DNA of 64,000 bases from Aricia agestis. Taxonomy: Eukaryota; Arthropoda; Insecta; Lepidoptera; Lycaenidae. Shown piece by piece: positions 33,292-43,984 of this stretch. The notes below the pieces were generated by a model, which saw only the letters and a list, made by a program, of their open reading frames with translations, did not search any database and was not told the origin of the DNA. The stretch spans positions 7,812,001-7,876,000 of the forward strand of contig NC_056408.1 in NCBI RefSeq assembly GCF_905147365.1. The letters are read 5' to 3'. Every line of letters begins with the position of its first letter. Within the stretch, counting starts at the first letter, position 1. A program made the position numbers and the translations under genes.

Positions 33292-33407
33292 TGTAAAAGT
33301 ACTTAGCAGAGCTCTGCCTCGATGGCTAAAGATAACGGTAAAATATTAACAGTTGTATTTAATATCACATTATAATATTTTGAAAGGCATTGTTAACACA
33401 AAATCCA

Positions 33408-33616
33408 TCCATACTAATATTATAAATGCAAAAGTGTGTCTGTCTGTCTGTCTGTTACCTCTTCACGCTTAAACCGCTGAACCGATTTTGCTGAAATTCA
33501 GCATGGAGATACTTTGAGTCCCGAGAAAGGACATAGGATAGTTTTTATCCCGAAAAATGTACGGTTCCGGCACGATAAACGAATTTTGGCGCAACAAAGT
33601 TGCGGGCGTCATCTAG
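33408..33616 (+). mobile_element. Lep1-like Helitron, complete
   Basis: Starts TCCATACTAATATTATAAAT, then gtgtgtctgtctgtctgtct, ccgctgaaccgattttgct and aaaggacataggatag, and ends with a gcgcaacaaagttgcg hairpin and CTAG before T. It matches the Lep1-type Helitron structure known from Lepidoptera. 209 bp, no ORF. Confidence 0.9.
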
Positions 33617-33948
33617 TTACTTATAAAATCTACACTGTCCATACAGACGCGTCCTTGTCTAATATACTAGAAAAGTGGCTTGACAGACGAGGTCAAAACA
33701 TCGTGTAACTATAACAACTGTAAGTACCTACAGTGCACAAATCACAATAAACAGTAAGGATTCTTTTCTTAGAAGGGGGGTTAGAAGTCAACAGGCCAAG
33801 ACACTGATAGGATTACCTTGACGAGGGTTAGACTGTGGCCACGACTATATTAGGCGCAGCAGTTAGCATATTTCAATATTTATTAACTCTGCTTTTCATT
33901 TGTCATGCTGAAGATTGGGGGGCTATAACTAACGTGATTATCGACGGA

Positions 33949-34394
33949 GAGCTGGCGACCAAATCGGTCATGTAGCTTCAGCTTCACCCGTCGAATCTGG
34001 AAAAACGAGACACAATAGAATTTCCATTGTGTCTCGGTCACCGGTGGGGCTTGGTGAATTAAAACTCCGTTAGCTACTTTCCTGAACAACCCTTTCTGAT
34101 AATCTGCGTGCTGGCAGGCCGTGGGCGGTGGGTGTGGGAAGGGGAAAGAAAGGAAGGGGGAAGGAAGTGGGGTGGGGAAAAAATGAAAAAAATCAGAAAG
34201 GGTTGTTCGGGGAAGTAGCTAACGGAGTTTTAATACAGCTGAACCTACTTTTTTTCTTTTTTTTCCACCCCACTACTCCCACGCCCACCGTCCACGGCCT
34301 GCCAGCACGCAGATTATCAGAAAGGGTTGTTCAGGAAAGTAGTTAACGGAGTTTTAATACAGCTGAAGCCACATGACCGATTTGGTCGCAGCTC
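33949..34394. mobile_element. Foldback element with nested TTAA mini-element
   Basis: The ends gagctggcgaccaaatcggtc and gaccgatttggtcgcagctc mirror each other, and inside them actccgttagctactttcc, ctttctgataatctgcgtg and gcaggccgtgggcgg are mirrored on the right. The left arm alone carries an extra roughly 75 bp (about 33982-34058) between cagct and ttaaaactcc. This extra piece has the gagacacaatagaa hairpin of the TTAA mini-element family. Confidence 0.75.
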
Positions 34395-34843
34395 TAGTCA
34401 TCGTACTGCCATCGAAAGAACATTAAGCACCGGCATGGACAGTAGTTCATAAGTTTAGTTTGACGTTTGACGATGTTTCTGACAATATTCTGATATGTCG
34501 TGTGCAATATAAGTTTCGGATTTTGGTGGGATTATTTACTATATATGTGCTTGCAGCGCCCTCTGCTTCGATCTTTGCGTAATAATCCCTAGAGACAAAT
34601 TTTTCGCGCGCGCATTGTTCTGCTGTATTTAGTTATTTGAAAACAACCAATGTAGTTGGGGAGGGGAAGAGGGGATTTCGGGGCAAGCTCGAGCGTGTCA
34701 GATTAAGCTTGTATAGGCTTCCAACATGTGTCTAGTTATCATGGTATAGAAATCAGATTTCTCACTAAGCTTCGCAGATATTTTATTTTGCACTAAACTA
34801 AATGATTTAGTCCTTGTTGTCTAAAATATATTTATAATTTACC

Positions 34844-35061
34844 CTACGAATAATAAAAACCAAGGAATCGTAACTCCCATACTATTACCGTTTTAAATTT
34901 GGTTCCTTTTGATCTGTCATGTAACGTCAGCCTAGTACCGCTCAAGGTCACCTAAATATTGCAAATGTATTGAAATGTGTACGTAAGGTACACTTTTTTG
35001 ACAAGTATTGTGGAGCATGTTTTTGACGGAGTTACTTTTCCTTAGTTTTTATTATTCGTAG
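34844..35061. mobile_element. hAT-type MITE, second complete copy with 8-bp TSD
   Basis: Same family as 4501-4719 with very few differences. The ends are ctacgaataataaaaac and its complement. Target duplication AATTTACC lies at 34836-34843 and 35062-35069. Confidence 0.9.
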
Positions 35062-35510
35062 AATTTACCTAAATAAGCAATTTTCTGAATATATTTTCTT
35101 TTTCAAAACTTTAAAATGGCTGCAGTTTCTGAACCCACCGCTAAAATATAAAAAAACGCTCTTATTATTTTTTCATCAGTTTTACCTCATGTAAAAAACC
35201 TACTAGGTCTCCATGACGCTCGAGTGACTGCACAATTAGCACCTTCCCCTCCCCTACAAAGAGACGTGTGATAAATGACAGCAGAACTCTTTTTTTGACG
35301 TCCAGTCGGCACTTATCGGCACGTTGACAATTTAATCTCATAGAATTCATGTTCAACCATGCTTGTGTTAGTGTATACGTACACATATTTATACACACAT
35401 ATATGTATACCAATTTCGGTTTCGTTTGACAGCTCGAGATTGTTGCTCTATTCCGCTAGGTATATTAACTTTATAGTTTGCGACCGATTTGTTATTATGG
35501 ATGCATTAAT

Positions 35511-35558
35511 AGGAATGGATGTTTGATAAGATAACCATCTTATCAAACATCCATTCCT
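35511..35558. repeat. Perfect 22-bp hairpin
   Basis: aggaatggatgtttgataag plus at, then aacc as loop, then the exact complement. Confidence 0.9.
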
Positions 35559-35863
35559 CCCGTGACAAAAAACAGTAAGTAACTTTATTTCTAACCGCTT
35601 TGGCCATGGTTTGATGCACTATTTGTGCAAAGCACGTCTTTTCTTCACAAATATTAATGTCATAATACAATTAAAGTGTCTCTATTAGTGTGCAGAAATA
35701 ATGGCAAGCCTATCGGAAATACATAACATTATGCATCCGTATAATACGATACGCGATAAGAATATGATACTCTTTGTAGCGTAGGCCAGTTCTCTATGAA
35801 GGCTGCAAATGACGGTACTTAATACTATTTACCCCTTATCAGAAGTTATAATACATAATATTA

Positions 35864-35933
35864 CGTATACATACTAATATTATAAATTCGAAAGGGTGTC
35901 TCTCTGTTGGTTACCTCTTCACGCTATAACCGA
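35864..35933 (+). mobile_element. 5' fragment of a Lep1-like Helitron
   Basis: acatactaatattataaatt, then gggtgtctctctgttgg and acctcttcacgct, then the match stops. Confidence 0.7.
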
Positions 35934-36033
35934 TTATATATTATAGTGTGTTTGGTCAGGTACTAGCGATATTTTAAGCACTCATGTATATGTACTTGTT
36001 ATGGAAAAAAACACAATCTACTAAGGTCTAGCC

Positions 36034-36273
36034 CAGGGGTCGGCAAGTAATTATAGTTGGGGTCCGGGTACTCTGGGTAACGAGGTCCAGAAAAAAACTT
36101 GTCCTTTGTAGGTCAAAAATATTTTATTTTAATTCCTAAAGGTATACGTATACCTTATCTATGTACTTATAGATACTTGGTATAAAATATTATACATTAC
36201 AATATTTCGCGGTCCGAGATTCAACCTTTCGCGGTCCGTAAACGTACCGCGGTCCGCCTGTTGCCTACCACTG
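36034..36273. mobile_element. hAT-type element with 8-bp TSD (CAGGGGTCGGCAA ends)
   Basis: Ends caggggtcggcaa and ttgcctaccactg form imperfect terminal inverted repeats. GTCTAGCC is directly repeated at 36026-36033 and 36274-36281. The interior has repeated cgcggtccg words. 240 bp, no ORF. Confidence 0.8.
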
Positions 36274-36658
36274 GTCTAGCCCCTTTCGCCTCTATGTGGC
36301 AGGCAATTTATTATTGACTCTACCCGATTAGCCCTTAATTGGTTGCATGGGGTCAAATCATTTTCAAACCGAAAAAAAAATATGCTAGAGTTCCAGGAAT
36401 GCAACGACGCTTTTGGTAGTTTCCTATTGAGGTATCCTAATAAGTGGTAGCCGGTTAGCTAACGATGGTGCATGTGTCGCTACTCTCTTGAGCACTGACC
36501 CCATGCGACTACTTACATGACATTTTTTGGTACAAGACAAGTTTCAATTTTTGTAATCAGTCCGCTGTGCGCACTCGCAGCGTGCACCCGAGTTGCATAC
36601 TTTATCGCGAGTGTTATAATTATATTTGTGGACGCTAATTATTAATATCATACTCACG

Positions 36659-38122
36659 ATGGAGAATGATGAGGAAGATGACTCAAGTGGTATGGATATT
36701 ATTTGTCATAGTGGGCAAGATGATATTATTTTGGAAGTATGTGGAAATAATAAAAGGGTCCGTGAAAAGAGAAAGATTGAGCAGAATGAGAATGTGTGTG
36801 ATACTGAAAATGACTTTATTACTGTTAAAAAACGGAAATCGAAGCGAGTTAATAGCTCTGATGATATTGAAAATGTTATCAGCCGAAATAACAAACATGA
36901 AATATGCATCACTGCCGTCGAGAGTGTACCTAAACAAATGGCGCTAGCGAAACTTTTGCGGGACGAAGGCATTAAAAACATTCTAAGGATAAAATACAAA
37001 AGTTTTAACAAAGTATTGGTCCAATTTGAAGAAAAAGCAGACGCTGAGAAACTTTTGCAATGTGAGAAATTTAAGGAATTGGGATTTAGGTGTCAGCTAA
37101 TAAATGATTTGTCTATATGTTACGGTGCGGTGAAAGGAATTGACCTTGAGCTGAATGAACAGCAGATAATGGAAATATTAGAATCTAATTGTGACATATT
37201 ATCTATTAAACGACTAAAACGTTTTGATTCCGAAACAAATAAGTGGATTGACAGTGAAGCTGTGAGATTAAGTTTTAGGGGAAATACTTTGCCGGAATAT
37301 ATATATGCCTATAATTGTCGTTTAAAAGTTGAAACATATGTTTTTCCTGTTACACAATGTATAGGCTGTTGGAAATTTGGACACGTATTCAAGTACTGTC
37401 CTTTAAAAAAGTTAACTTGTCCCAAATGTGGTGGCCCTCATGAAAATTGTAATCCTGAACATATTAAATGCCTAAATTGCAAGGGGAATCATATAGTTAT
37501 AGATAAAAAATGTCCAATTTATTTGAAAGAGAGAAAGATAAGAAATATAATGAGCAAAGAGCAAGTTCCATATAGAATCGCATACAATTTATTGTATAGT
37601 GAACAACGACAAGAAGAAAATAACTATTCGTACGATGTTTCTCAAAATTTGGATCCAACAGCTGGCACAAGGACTGAAGAAACCTATAGCAGTGTAACTT
37701 CAAGAAATCTTCCTTCGAAAAATTCGGGCACAGAAATTTTGCATACCGCAGAAAGTGAGATTCCAGATTTAAGAGGAAATATAAATTCAATAAAATCTTC
37801 AAGAACGAAACATAGTAACGGGAACAAAAGAGTTTCTAAAAATAGTGAATATACCTGTTTTGAAGAGCCAAAGGAAAATGAAGAAGATAAAAGCCAAAAT
37901 GAGACTCAGAGAAATACTAATAGAGATGAAGAATTAATTTATAAGTTTGAATTTAAGAAGTTTTTGTTAAAATTAAAAAGCTTGGTTACAGAGGAGGGAT
38001 CTTTAGAAGAAAAAGGTATTAAATTATTTAAAATTATATATGAAGAAATTAAAAAAATTGTATTGAATAGATTGTTAAATGGGGGGTTGTTAAACACAAT
38101 TATAACTTCATGTGATGGATAG
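36659..38122 (+). CDS. LINE ORF1 protein (gag-like, triple CCHC)
   Basis: 487 residues from the ATG at 36659; this start follows the LINE 5' UTR, and the upstream in-frame ATG at 36626 falls in the same leader and adds only 11 residues. ORF1p binds element RNA in the cytoplasmic RNP. An acidic/basic N-terminal part is followed by an RRM-like region (about residues 85-220) and three zinc knuckles: CIGCWKFGHVFKYC at about 234, CPKCGGPHENC at about 254 and CLNCKGNH..KKC at about 270-285, then CPIYLKERKIRNIM, typical of I/Jockey-type ORF1. The C-terminal 150 residues are Lys/Glu/Ser-rich. It overlaps ORF2 by 8 bases. Confidence 0.9.
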   Translation: MENDEEDDSSGMDIICHSGQDDIILEVCGNNKRVREKRKIEQNENVCDTENDFITVKKRKSKRVNSSDDIENVISRNNKHEICITAVESVPKQMALAKLLRDEGIKNILRIKYKSFNKVLVQFEEKADAEKLLQCEKFKELGFRCQLINDLSICYGAVKGIDLELNEQQIMEILESNCDILSIKRLKRFDSETNKWIDSEAVRLSFRGNTLPEYIYAYNCRLKVETYVFPVTQCIGCWKFGHVFKYCPLKKLTCPKCGGPHENCNPEHIKCLNCKGNHIVIDKKCPIYLKERKIRNIMSKEQVPYRIAYNLLYSEQRQEENNYSYDVSQNLDPTAGTRTEETYSSVTSRNLPSKNSGTEILHTAESEIPDLRGNINSIKSSRTKHSNGNKRVSKNSEYTCFEEPKENEEDKSQNETQRNTNRDEELIYKFEFKKFLLKLKSLVTEEGSLEEKGIKLFKIIYEEIKKIVLNRLLNGGLLNTIITSCDG

Positions 38123-41100
38123 TACAAATCAAAGTTTTAAGATTAACATATTTCAATGGAATGCTCAGAGTCTTTTACCAAAGTTAACATCGTTTACTGA
38201 TTTATTAATTAGAGATAATATTCATATAGCGATTTTATGTGAAACTTGGTTAGATTGTGAGCAGGACATTAATATAAGTGGCTATGTTACATATAGATCT
38301 GATAGGTATGATTCTTACGGAGGTGTTGCAATTGTAATACATAAATCGATACGGTCTTTTCTAAATTCATTTCAAATATCTAATAATGGCATAGAGATGA
38401 TTTGTGTTAAATTAATTAACTGTAAATATTTAGAAAACATTATTGCTATTTATTGCCCATCTTCTGTTCGCACGCAGTCATCTGATTGGGATTTTATATT
38501 TTCAAAATTTTCTCGAAAAACTTTAATAGCAGGAGACTTTAACGGCCATCACACGAACTGGTCTAATAGAATAGATTCAAGGGGTAATCAATTACTAGAT
38601 GCATCACTAGATAGTTCCTTTATAACATTAAATAATGGCAAAGCGACCAGAGTAAAACTTGTAAGTGGAGTGTTACAAGAAACATCTCCAGATGTTTCCT
38701 TTTGTTCAGTAGACCTTGCAATAAATTTTGAGTGGAATACAACGAACGAACATTTAGGCAGTGACCATTTAATAATAAAGTTAAATTTGAATTATAATGA
38801 CTCATTACATACGGTGCTTAAAAAAAACTTCAAATTAGGCAATTGGACAAAATACAAAGAAATTCTTCAAGAGTTATTTTTTCGTTGTAACAAAACGTTT
38901 ACTAGTATTCAAGATAGATATAATCATTTCATTGAACTTATAAAATATGCCTGCGACCAATCTGTTCCATTTAAAAGATTGTGTACTAATCCTGCGCGTA
39001 ACTTTACCCCTAAACATTATTGGAGTCAAGATTTGTCTAGAGTTGTTGCAGAGCGTCGGCTCGCTCTTAAAATTTTTCGTAGAAATCCTACCCCAGAAAA
39101 TCTATCCCGTCTTAACTTAAAAATTTCAGAAGCCCAACGCTCAATTAGACGAGCAAAATCTCAAAGTTTTAAACAATTTTGTAATAGCATTGACTCATCT
39201 ACATCTTTATCAGATATGTGGCGGAAAATGAAGTGGATAAAAGGAATAAGACAAGCGAGGTCATATGCCTCTGATGTGGCTAAATTAGAACTTTTATCAT
39301 CTCTCACTCCCGACTTCGTAACGGAACCGCCGCGTATTTTCCAGCATAGTAATTCTAAGCTCGACGAAGATTTTACTTTACATGAGATGGAAGTCTGTTT
39401 AAAAAGTAAAGATACGGCTCCCGGCCATGATGAAATATTTTACTCAATGATTTATAACCTCCCTTTATTAGGTAAACAGTTTTTACTCCACATTTATAAT
39501 GATATATATAGATCTGGTTATGTTCCGATTCAGTGGAGAAAAATTAAAATTATTCCAATACCTAAATTAAATGATAATAATAAACTTCGGCCGATATCAC
39601 TTATTTCTTGCGTATGCAAAACTTTTCATTCAATGTTATCGAAACGTTTAGAGTGGTTTATTGAGCATAATAAAATCTTATCTCCGAATACAATGGGATT
39701 CCGAAGGGGCCAATCGAGTCTTGATTGTTTAGTTCGTCTTATCACTAGTATTCAATTAGGTTTCTCACACAATATACCTACCATAGCATGTTTCTTAGAT
39801 ATTGAAGGAGCTTACAATAACGTGTCAATTAGTGTATTAATTTCTATATTAGAAGAATTGGGTGTAGGCTCTAAAACATGTTCATATTTTTTTCAATTTT
39901 TAAAAGAGAGACATCTGCAGATTGAGTGTGATCAGGATGAAGTAGTAGTGTGGATTCGGTGGACAGACAAAGGAATCGCTCAAGGCGATCCAGCCTCTTC
40001 TTTATTATTTAATATTCTGACTATTAAGATTTGTCGACAGATAAATCAGGTTTATTTAGATCAGTATGCGGATGACTTTGTTTTGTTCGCCAATTACAGG
40101 AAAATTGAGGATAGTACTTCTAATTTGCAAAGTGCAGTAAATACATTTATCAAAATATTAGAACAACTTGGGTTGGAGTTATCGCCGACTAAATCTAAAT
40201 ATTGTATTTTTAGTAGGGCTCGGAGAAATCAACAAGTACAAATATATGTAAAGGACTCGCTGTTGGCCTCGACTGAATGTTGCAAGTATTTAGGTTTCTA
40301 TTTAGATAGATCTTTAAGGTGGTCAAAGCATATAAACGAAACTTACGAAAAAGCTTCCAAATTTATTAATATTTTAAGAATTCTAGCTGGTTCAAATTGG
40401 GGTGCTCACCCTCTACACCTTCGTAGAATCTATCTTTCAATTGTAAGAAGTCGTTTAGATTATGGTAGTTATTTATACGATAACGCGGCGAATTGTCATT
40501 TGTCTAAATTAGATCGTGTACAAAATCAGGCCCTTAGGATAGTAGGTGGATTTATAAAGACTTCGCCTATACATGTCATGGAGAATGAATTATGTATTAC
40601 AAATTTAAGGACAAGGAGGTTATATTTATCTTATAAATATTGTTTAAAAATTAATTCATTTTCTGATAATATTAATAATCGATTGTTAAAAAAATTAAAT
40701 GATGTATTAAGTAATAGATTTTGGTTGAATAAAAAGAAACCATTGTTGGCTTTAAGTAACGATGAAATGAAATTTGATACTGTATCTTCTTCATATCCTC
40801 TGGAAATGTTTAAATTAAGTTCATGGGTATCCAGCTTTAATTTGAAAAATTATATTTTTAGTAAATTAGATAGTTTACAAGGGTCGAAATCGCAATTCTT
40901 GGATCACACCATTCTTAGATATGAAATCATTAATGAGTTACGACACAAATTTAATGGATATTACACAATTTATACGGATGGATCTAAATCTTCAAATAGT
41001 CTCGGTACTGCTTTTTTTGACCCAAACAGTCATACTTATAAAATTAATCAAATTAAAAATAAGTTTATTTCTATAATGTCCGCTGAATTGTTCGCTATTT

Positions 41101-41819
41101 CACAGGCATTATCTTACGCCATAAGCCTTGATGTTTGTAATGTATTGATTTTAACAGACAGTCAAAGTGCCCTTCTTCATATCTTGCGATGTACTTCTAG
41201 TGACAGATGTGTAGCTTTAGCTTATAATATATTAAATAATCTCTGCCAAGCCAATAGAGAAGGTAAAAATATAGTTCTCCAATGGATACCATCCCACATT
41301 GGTCTGTGTGGAAACGAAGAGGCTGACAAATTAGCAAAAAGAGCTACGGTGGAGGGTGAAGAGGTGAGTCTTTTGCCTAGCTATTCTGAATTTTTTTATA
41401 AATATAAATTAAAATGTTTTGCTTCTTTTAAAGAATACTTCGATGAGCGATCTAAACACAAGGGTATATGGTATAAAACCATTCAGTGTGAGCCTCTTCG
41501 TATACCATGGTTCTCAGTTTCTAATTTAAGTAGGCAGCAAATAGTCACTGCATGTAGATTGCGATCCGGGCACATCCCTTGTAACAGTTTTGGATTTTTA
41601 ATGAAGAAAGTGGAGTCGCCCAACTGTGAGGAATGTGGTGTGCGGGATGATATCTACCACCGCTTGATGGAGTGTTCCCGGAACGCAAACTTAAGGGAAA
41701 AGCTGATTCTTGATTTTAAATTAATCAAATGTAATATTGGCATATTCCATAGCATTTTAGCAGAGCCTTCTTCTGATGCTGCTAGAATGCTATATAATTT
41801 TAGCTATAATTCGGCATAA
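38115..41819 (+). CDS. LINE ORF2: endonuclease, reverse transcriptase, RNase H
   Basis: 1234 residues from the ATG at 38115. The enzyme nicks the target site, primes reverse transcription there and processes the RNA strand. N-terminal APE-type endonuclease: FQWNAQSLLPKL, CETWL, IAGDFNGHHTNW (about residue 140) and LGSDHLIIKL. Reverse transcriptase: KDTAPGHDEI, LRPISLISCVCKTFHSML, GFRRGQSSLD, FLDIEGAYNNV (about 560), AQGDPASSL and the catalytic YADD at about 650. RNase H: YTDGSKSSNSLGTAF (about 952), SAELFAISQAL, LTDSQSALL and WIPSHIGLCGNEEADKLAK (about 1056). A C-terminal CCHC motif (NCEECGVRDDIYHRLMEC) is near 1168. All catalytic signatures are present. The start overlaps the ORF1 stop (atggatag), suggesting reinitiation or coupled translation. 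Confidence 0.95.
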   Translation: MDSTNQSFKINIFQWNAQSLLPKLTSFTDLLIRDNIHIAILCETWLDCEQDINISGYVTYRSDRYDSYGGVAIVIHKSIRSFLNSFQISNNGIEMICVKLINCKYLENIIAIYCPSSVRTQSSDWDFIFSKFSRKTLIAGDFNGHHTNWSNRIDSRGNQLLDASLDSSFITLNNGKATRVKLVSGVLQETSPDVSFCSVDLAINFEWNTTNEHLGSDHLIIKLNLNYNDSLHTVLKKNFKLGNWTKYKEILQELFFRCNKTFTSIQDRYNHFIELIKYACDQSVPFKRLCTNPARNFTPKHYWSQDLSRVVAERRLALKIFRRNPTPENLSRLNLKISEAQRSIRRAKSQSFKQFCNSIDSSTSLSDMWRKMKWIKGIRQARSYASDVAKLELLSSLTPDFVTEPPRIFQHSNSKLDEDFTLHEMEVCLKSKDTAPGHDEIFYSMIYNLPLLGKQFLLHIYNDIYRSGYVPIQWRKIKIIPIPKLNDNNKLRPISLISCVCKTFHSMLSKRLEWFIEHNKILSPNTMGFRRGQSSLDCLVRLITSIQLGFSHNIPTIACFLDIEGAYNNVSISVLISILEELGVGSKTCSYFFQFLKERHLQIECDQDEVVVWIRWTDKGIAQGDPASSLLFNILTIKICRQINQVYLDQYADDFVLFANYRKIEDSTSNLQSAVNTFIKILEQLGLELSPTKSKYCIFSRARRNQQVQIYVKDSLLASTECCKYLGFYLDRSLRWSKHINETYEKASKFINILRILAGSNWGAHPLHLRRIYLSIVRSRLDYGSYLYDNAANCHLSKLDRVQNQALRIVGGFIKTSPIHVMENELCITNLRTRRLYLSYKYCLKINSFSDNINNRLLKKLNDVLSNRFWLNKKKPLLALSNDEMKFDTVSSSYPLEMFKLSSWVSSFNLKNYIFSKLDSLQGSKSQFLDHTILRYEIINELRHKFNGYYTIYTDGSKSSNSLGTAFFDPNSHTYKINQIKNKFISIMSAELFAISQALSYAISLDVCNVLILTDSQSALLHILRCTSSDRCVALAYNILNNLCQANREGKNIVLQWIPSHIGLCGNEEADKLAKRATVEGEEVSLLPSYSEFFYKYKLKCFASFKEYFDERSKHKGIWYKTIQCEPLRIPWFSVSNLSRQQIVTACRLRSGHIPCNSFGFLMKKVESPNCEECGVRDDIYHRLMECSRNANLREKLILDFKLIKCNIGIFHSILAEPSSDAARMLYNFSYNSA

Positions 41820-41929
41820 TATTTATAAATTGTTATATTTAGTATAAGGTACGATGGGATTGACATCGTCTTTCTGTACAAAAATCCCTTTAAAAAAAAA
41901 TAAAGATTAAAAAAAAAAAAAAAAAAAAA
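41820..41929 (+). terminator. LINE 3' UTR and poly(A) tail
   Basis: An aataaag signal at about 41900 is followed by a 20-base A run (41910-41929), as expected for a retrotransposed mRNA end. Confidence 0.8.
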
Positions 41930-41937
41930 TTTGTAAT

Positions 41938-43224
41938 ATTATCTTTAATTGTTAAATCATTTTTGATATAATTTAGGATAATTTATAAATATATGAGTAT
42001 ATCATTCTATTGACAACATTTTTTAATATAATTGCTCTGTAAAAATGTCTGTATAGATCAAGATAGTGAAATACGCTGGCGGCTGGAAGGTTTCTGAAGA
42101 TAAAATAGATTTTCCGAGGCTAGCCTCCAAACTTCAAAACTATATACACCGATTTGTGACGGGCATGAATCGGTAGACAAGATTTTAGAGTCCAGAGATG
42201 CCTAAAATAATTCCTGACCACTGGATGGTGATGATGATGATGAGGGGGTGATGACCGCAAGTGCGTAAGAAATCATACAAATGAGGAAAATATGTTTGTC
42301 AGTGTTAGCACAGGACCTACGTAAGAATAAGAATAAGAAACATTTATTTTGCACATCACACAATTATAGTTGTAAACCAGCGGCTTGTAAGCGGGTAGTA
42401 ACCGATAGCAGCCGCTAGAAACGAATAAACAGCAGCTTGTTACCGGGTAAACAGCCGCTTGTTACCTGACTTGAGCATCGAAGAATAAAACTATTTTCAA
42501 TGCTTTTTATTGTTAAATTATTATTTAAAATACACTATTTATTTAAATATATTATTTAATTAATATTGATAATAATTAAAATACTTTTTATGTAAAATTA
42601 ATTAAAATAGCCGTTATTCGCCGCTTGGCTAGTAATGTTAGCAACCGGCTTCACATCTATACACACAATACAATATTTACAAACAGACATAAGACAAAGA
42701 CATAGTATATACATCCTTCGGTGCTGCAAAAAAAATCGGTCATCAAAGTGAATAATAGATTTTTTTAATCTCGATCCATAGTGATATTTATGAGATTTCG
42801 AGACAGAGCAGTAGTTGATTGATTTGTTTAGTTGTATAGAGGCAAATGAAGGTTTTTGCTTATTAAGATTAATTATCATAAAGCATTCTAATAATTCGCA
42901 TAATTAATACTTCGTTTTATTCATATTGAGGTTTCGCATATCATTTTTTTCTAACCTGAATAGTTTGCGAGAGAGACTCTTCCAAAGTGGTAAAATGTGT
43001 GTCCCCCCCCCCCTCTAACTTCTAAAGTAGGGGCATGATAATTCTAAAAAAATATATGATGTAGGTACATTACTATAAAAACTACCAACGTTGGTTTGAA
43101 CGAGATCTAACAAGTAGTTTTTTATACGTCATAAATGGGAAACCTTAATTTAACTTTCATTAAATCAACTGAAATATAAAATAAATCAAATACCTTTTAA
43201 TTTCATAGAAATAAACCTTATTGC
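41938..43224. other. no gene seen; minus-strand LINE 3' tail near 42320-42362
   Basis: ggacctacgtaagaataaga and aagaaacatttattttgcac at about 42310-42355 are the reverse complement of a LINE 3' end with an attctt-type tail. From 42375 to 42475 the words cagc(c/a)gcttgttac and gggta repeat imperfectly. A poly(C) run lies at about 43004-43013. Otherwise nothing supported. Confidence 0.4.
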
Positions 43225-43272
43225 TGCTGCGGAACCCTTCATGGGCGAGTCCAACTCGCACTTGGCCGGTTT
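43225..43272 (-). repeat. 5' fragment of the 31240-31880 repeat
   Basis: ccaagtgcgagttggactcg and agggttccgcagc on the minus strand match the gtgcgagtcggact/gggttccgtacc part of that repeat. Confidence 0.55.
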
Positions 43273-43339
43273 TTTTGTACTAACTTTATTGCTCGATCGA
43301 GCAAAACCGTATGGGAGTACTTAGCATATGACAGTTTTT

Positions 43340-43982
43340 ATCACTTTTTGATTCCTACCTCTTCAAGGTTGATCCTGCTCGTCACCTCCTTTAGTATGGA
43401 CGCATACGTCATGCTCTGGTCCACTCCTTCTCCAGTGTGAGAGTGATGGCGGCTGACTTGCGCGTACGCAGCTTCCTCTTCTTCTTCTTCGGGGCGGCTG
43501 TAGATGGTGTAGCCGCCCCCTTCTTCTTCTTACCCTTTGGACCCACCAAGGGGTCTCTGTACGGGGGGATCTGGCGTTCGCTCCCCCTTGCCCCTCCTCC
43601 TGAGCGGCCATTGAAGGCCGCTTCTTCTTCTTCCTGACCTTTTTAGACCTGGGCACCGTGGGTGCAGCAGGGCCTCTAGAGGGGCCGATGCAGCAACTGA
43701 CGGTTGCGATTTCTTCTTTGCCGGTTTCCCTTTCGCCTTCTGCAGAGGGGGTTCCGGCATTTCTTCCCCGATTGGCCTAATGTCAGACACCAGCGACTGT
43801 CTCGGCTCAGGCAGGAGACGGTCCTCCAACCCATCGAGTCTGGCGTTGAGCATATTGCCAAAGGTCTCCACGTTTGCACGGGAGACCTCGGCCAACAGCT
43901 CACGCACGTCACTACCCGGGATCGAACCAGCACCCTCTCGTGTGCGAACCCAAGGTCTACCCACTAAGCCACGGACGCTCCT
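43340..43982 (-). pseudogene. LINE gag (R1-like) fragment fused to a tRNA-like head
   Basis: The minus strand starts at 43982 with a tRNA-like sequence: an A-box in gtggcttagtgggtagac and a B-box in ggttcgatccc (to about 43908). It passes without a gap into a frame reading VRELLAEVSRANVETFGNML, ARLDGLEDRLLPEPRQS and lysine-rich KGKPAKKKSQP, then, in another frame from about 43656, PRSKKVRKKKKRPS. Near the end a third frame reads AAITLTLEKE, TYASILKEVTSRINLEEV, which I recognise as an R1-type ORF1 motif. So an RNA polymerase III-type head is joined to LINE ORF1 sequence on the same strand, with at least two frame breaks. A chance adjacency is possible but the join is seamless. Confidence 0.6.
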
Positions 43983-43984
43983 GA

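Larger units (their letters stand above)
36558..41929 (+). mobile_element. Full-length LINE (I/LOA-like) with two intact ORFs
   Basis: A 5.37-kb non-LTR retrotransposon. It starts at cagtccgctgtgcgcactcg, has a 101-base 5' UTR, ORF1 (36659-38122), ORF2 (38115-41819), a short 3' UTR and a poly(A) run at 41910-41929. TTTGTAAT at 36550-36557 and 41930-41937 is a candidate target duplication. A TCAGT-like start fits the internal promoters known in Jockey-type LINEs. ORF2 carries an RNase H domain, which argues for the I/LOA group over the Jockey clade. Both frames are open, so it may be recently active. Confidence 0.9.

Noticed and set aside
33883..34346. ORFs of about 70 residues in the foldback element
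   Set aside because: They lie in mirrored arms and a purine-rich loop and have no known domain.
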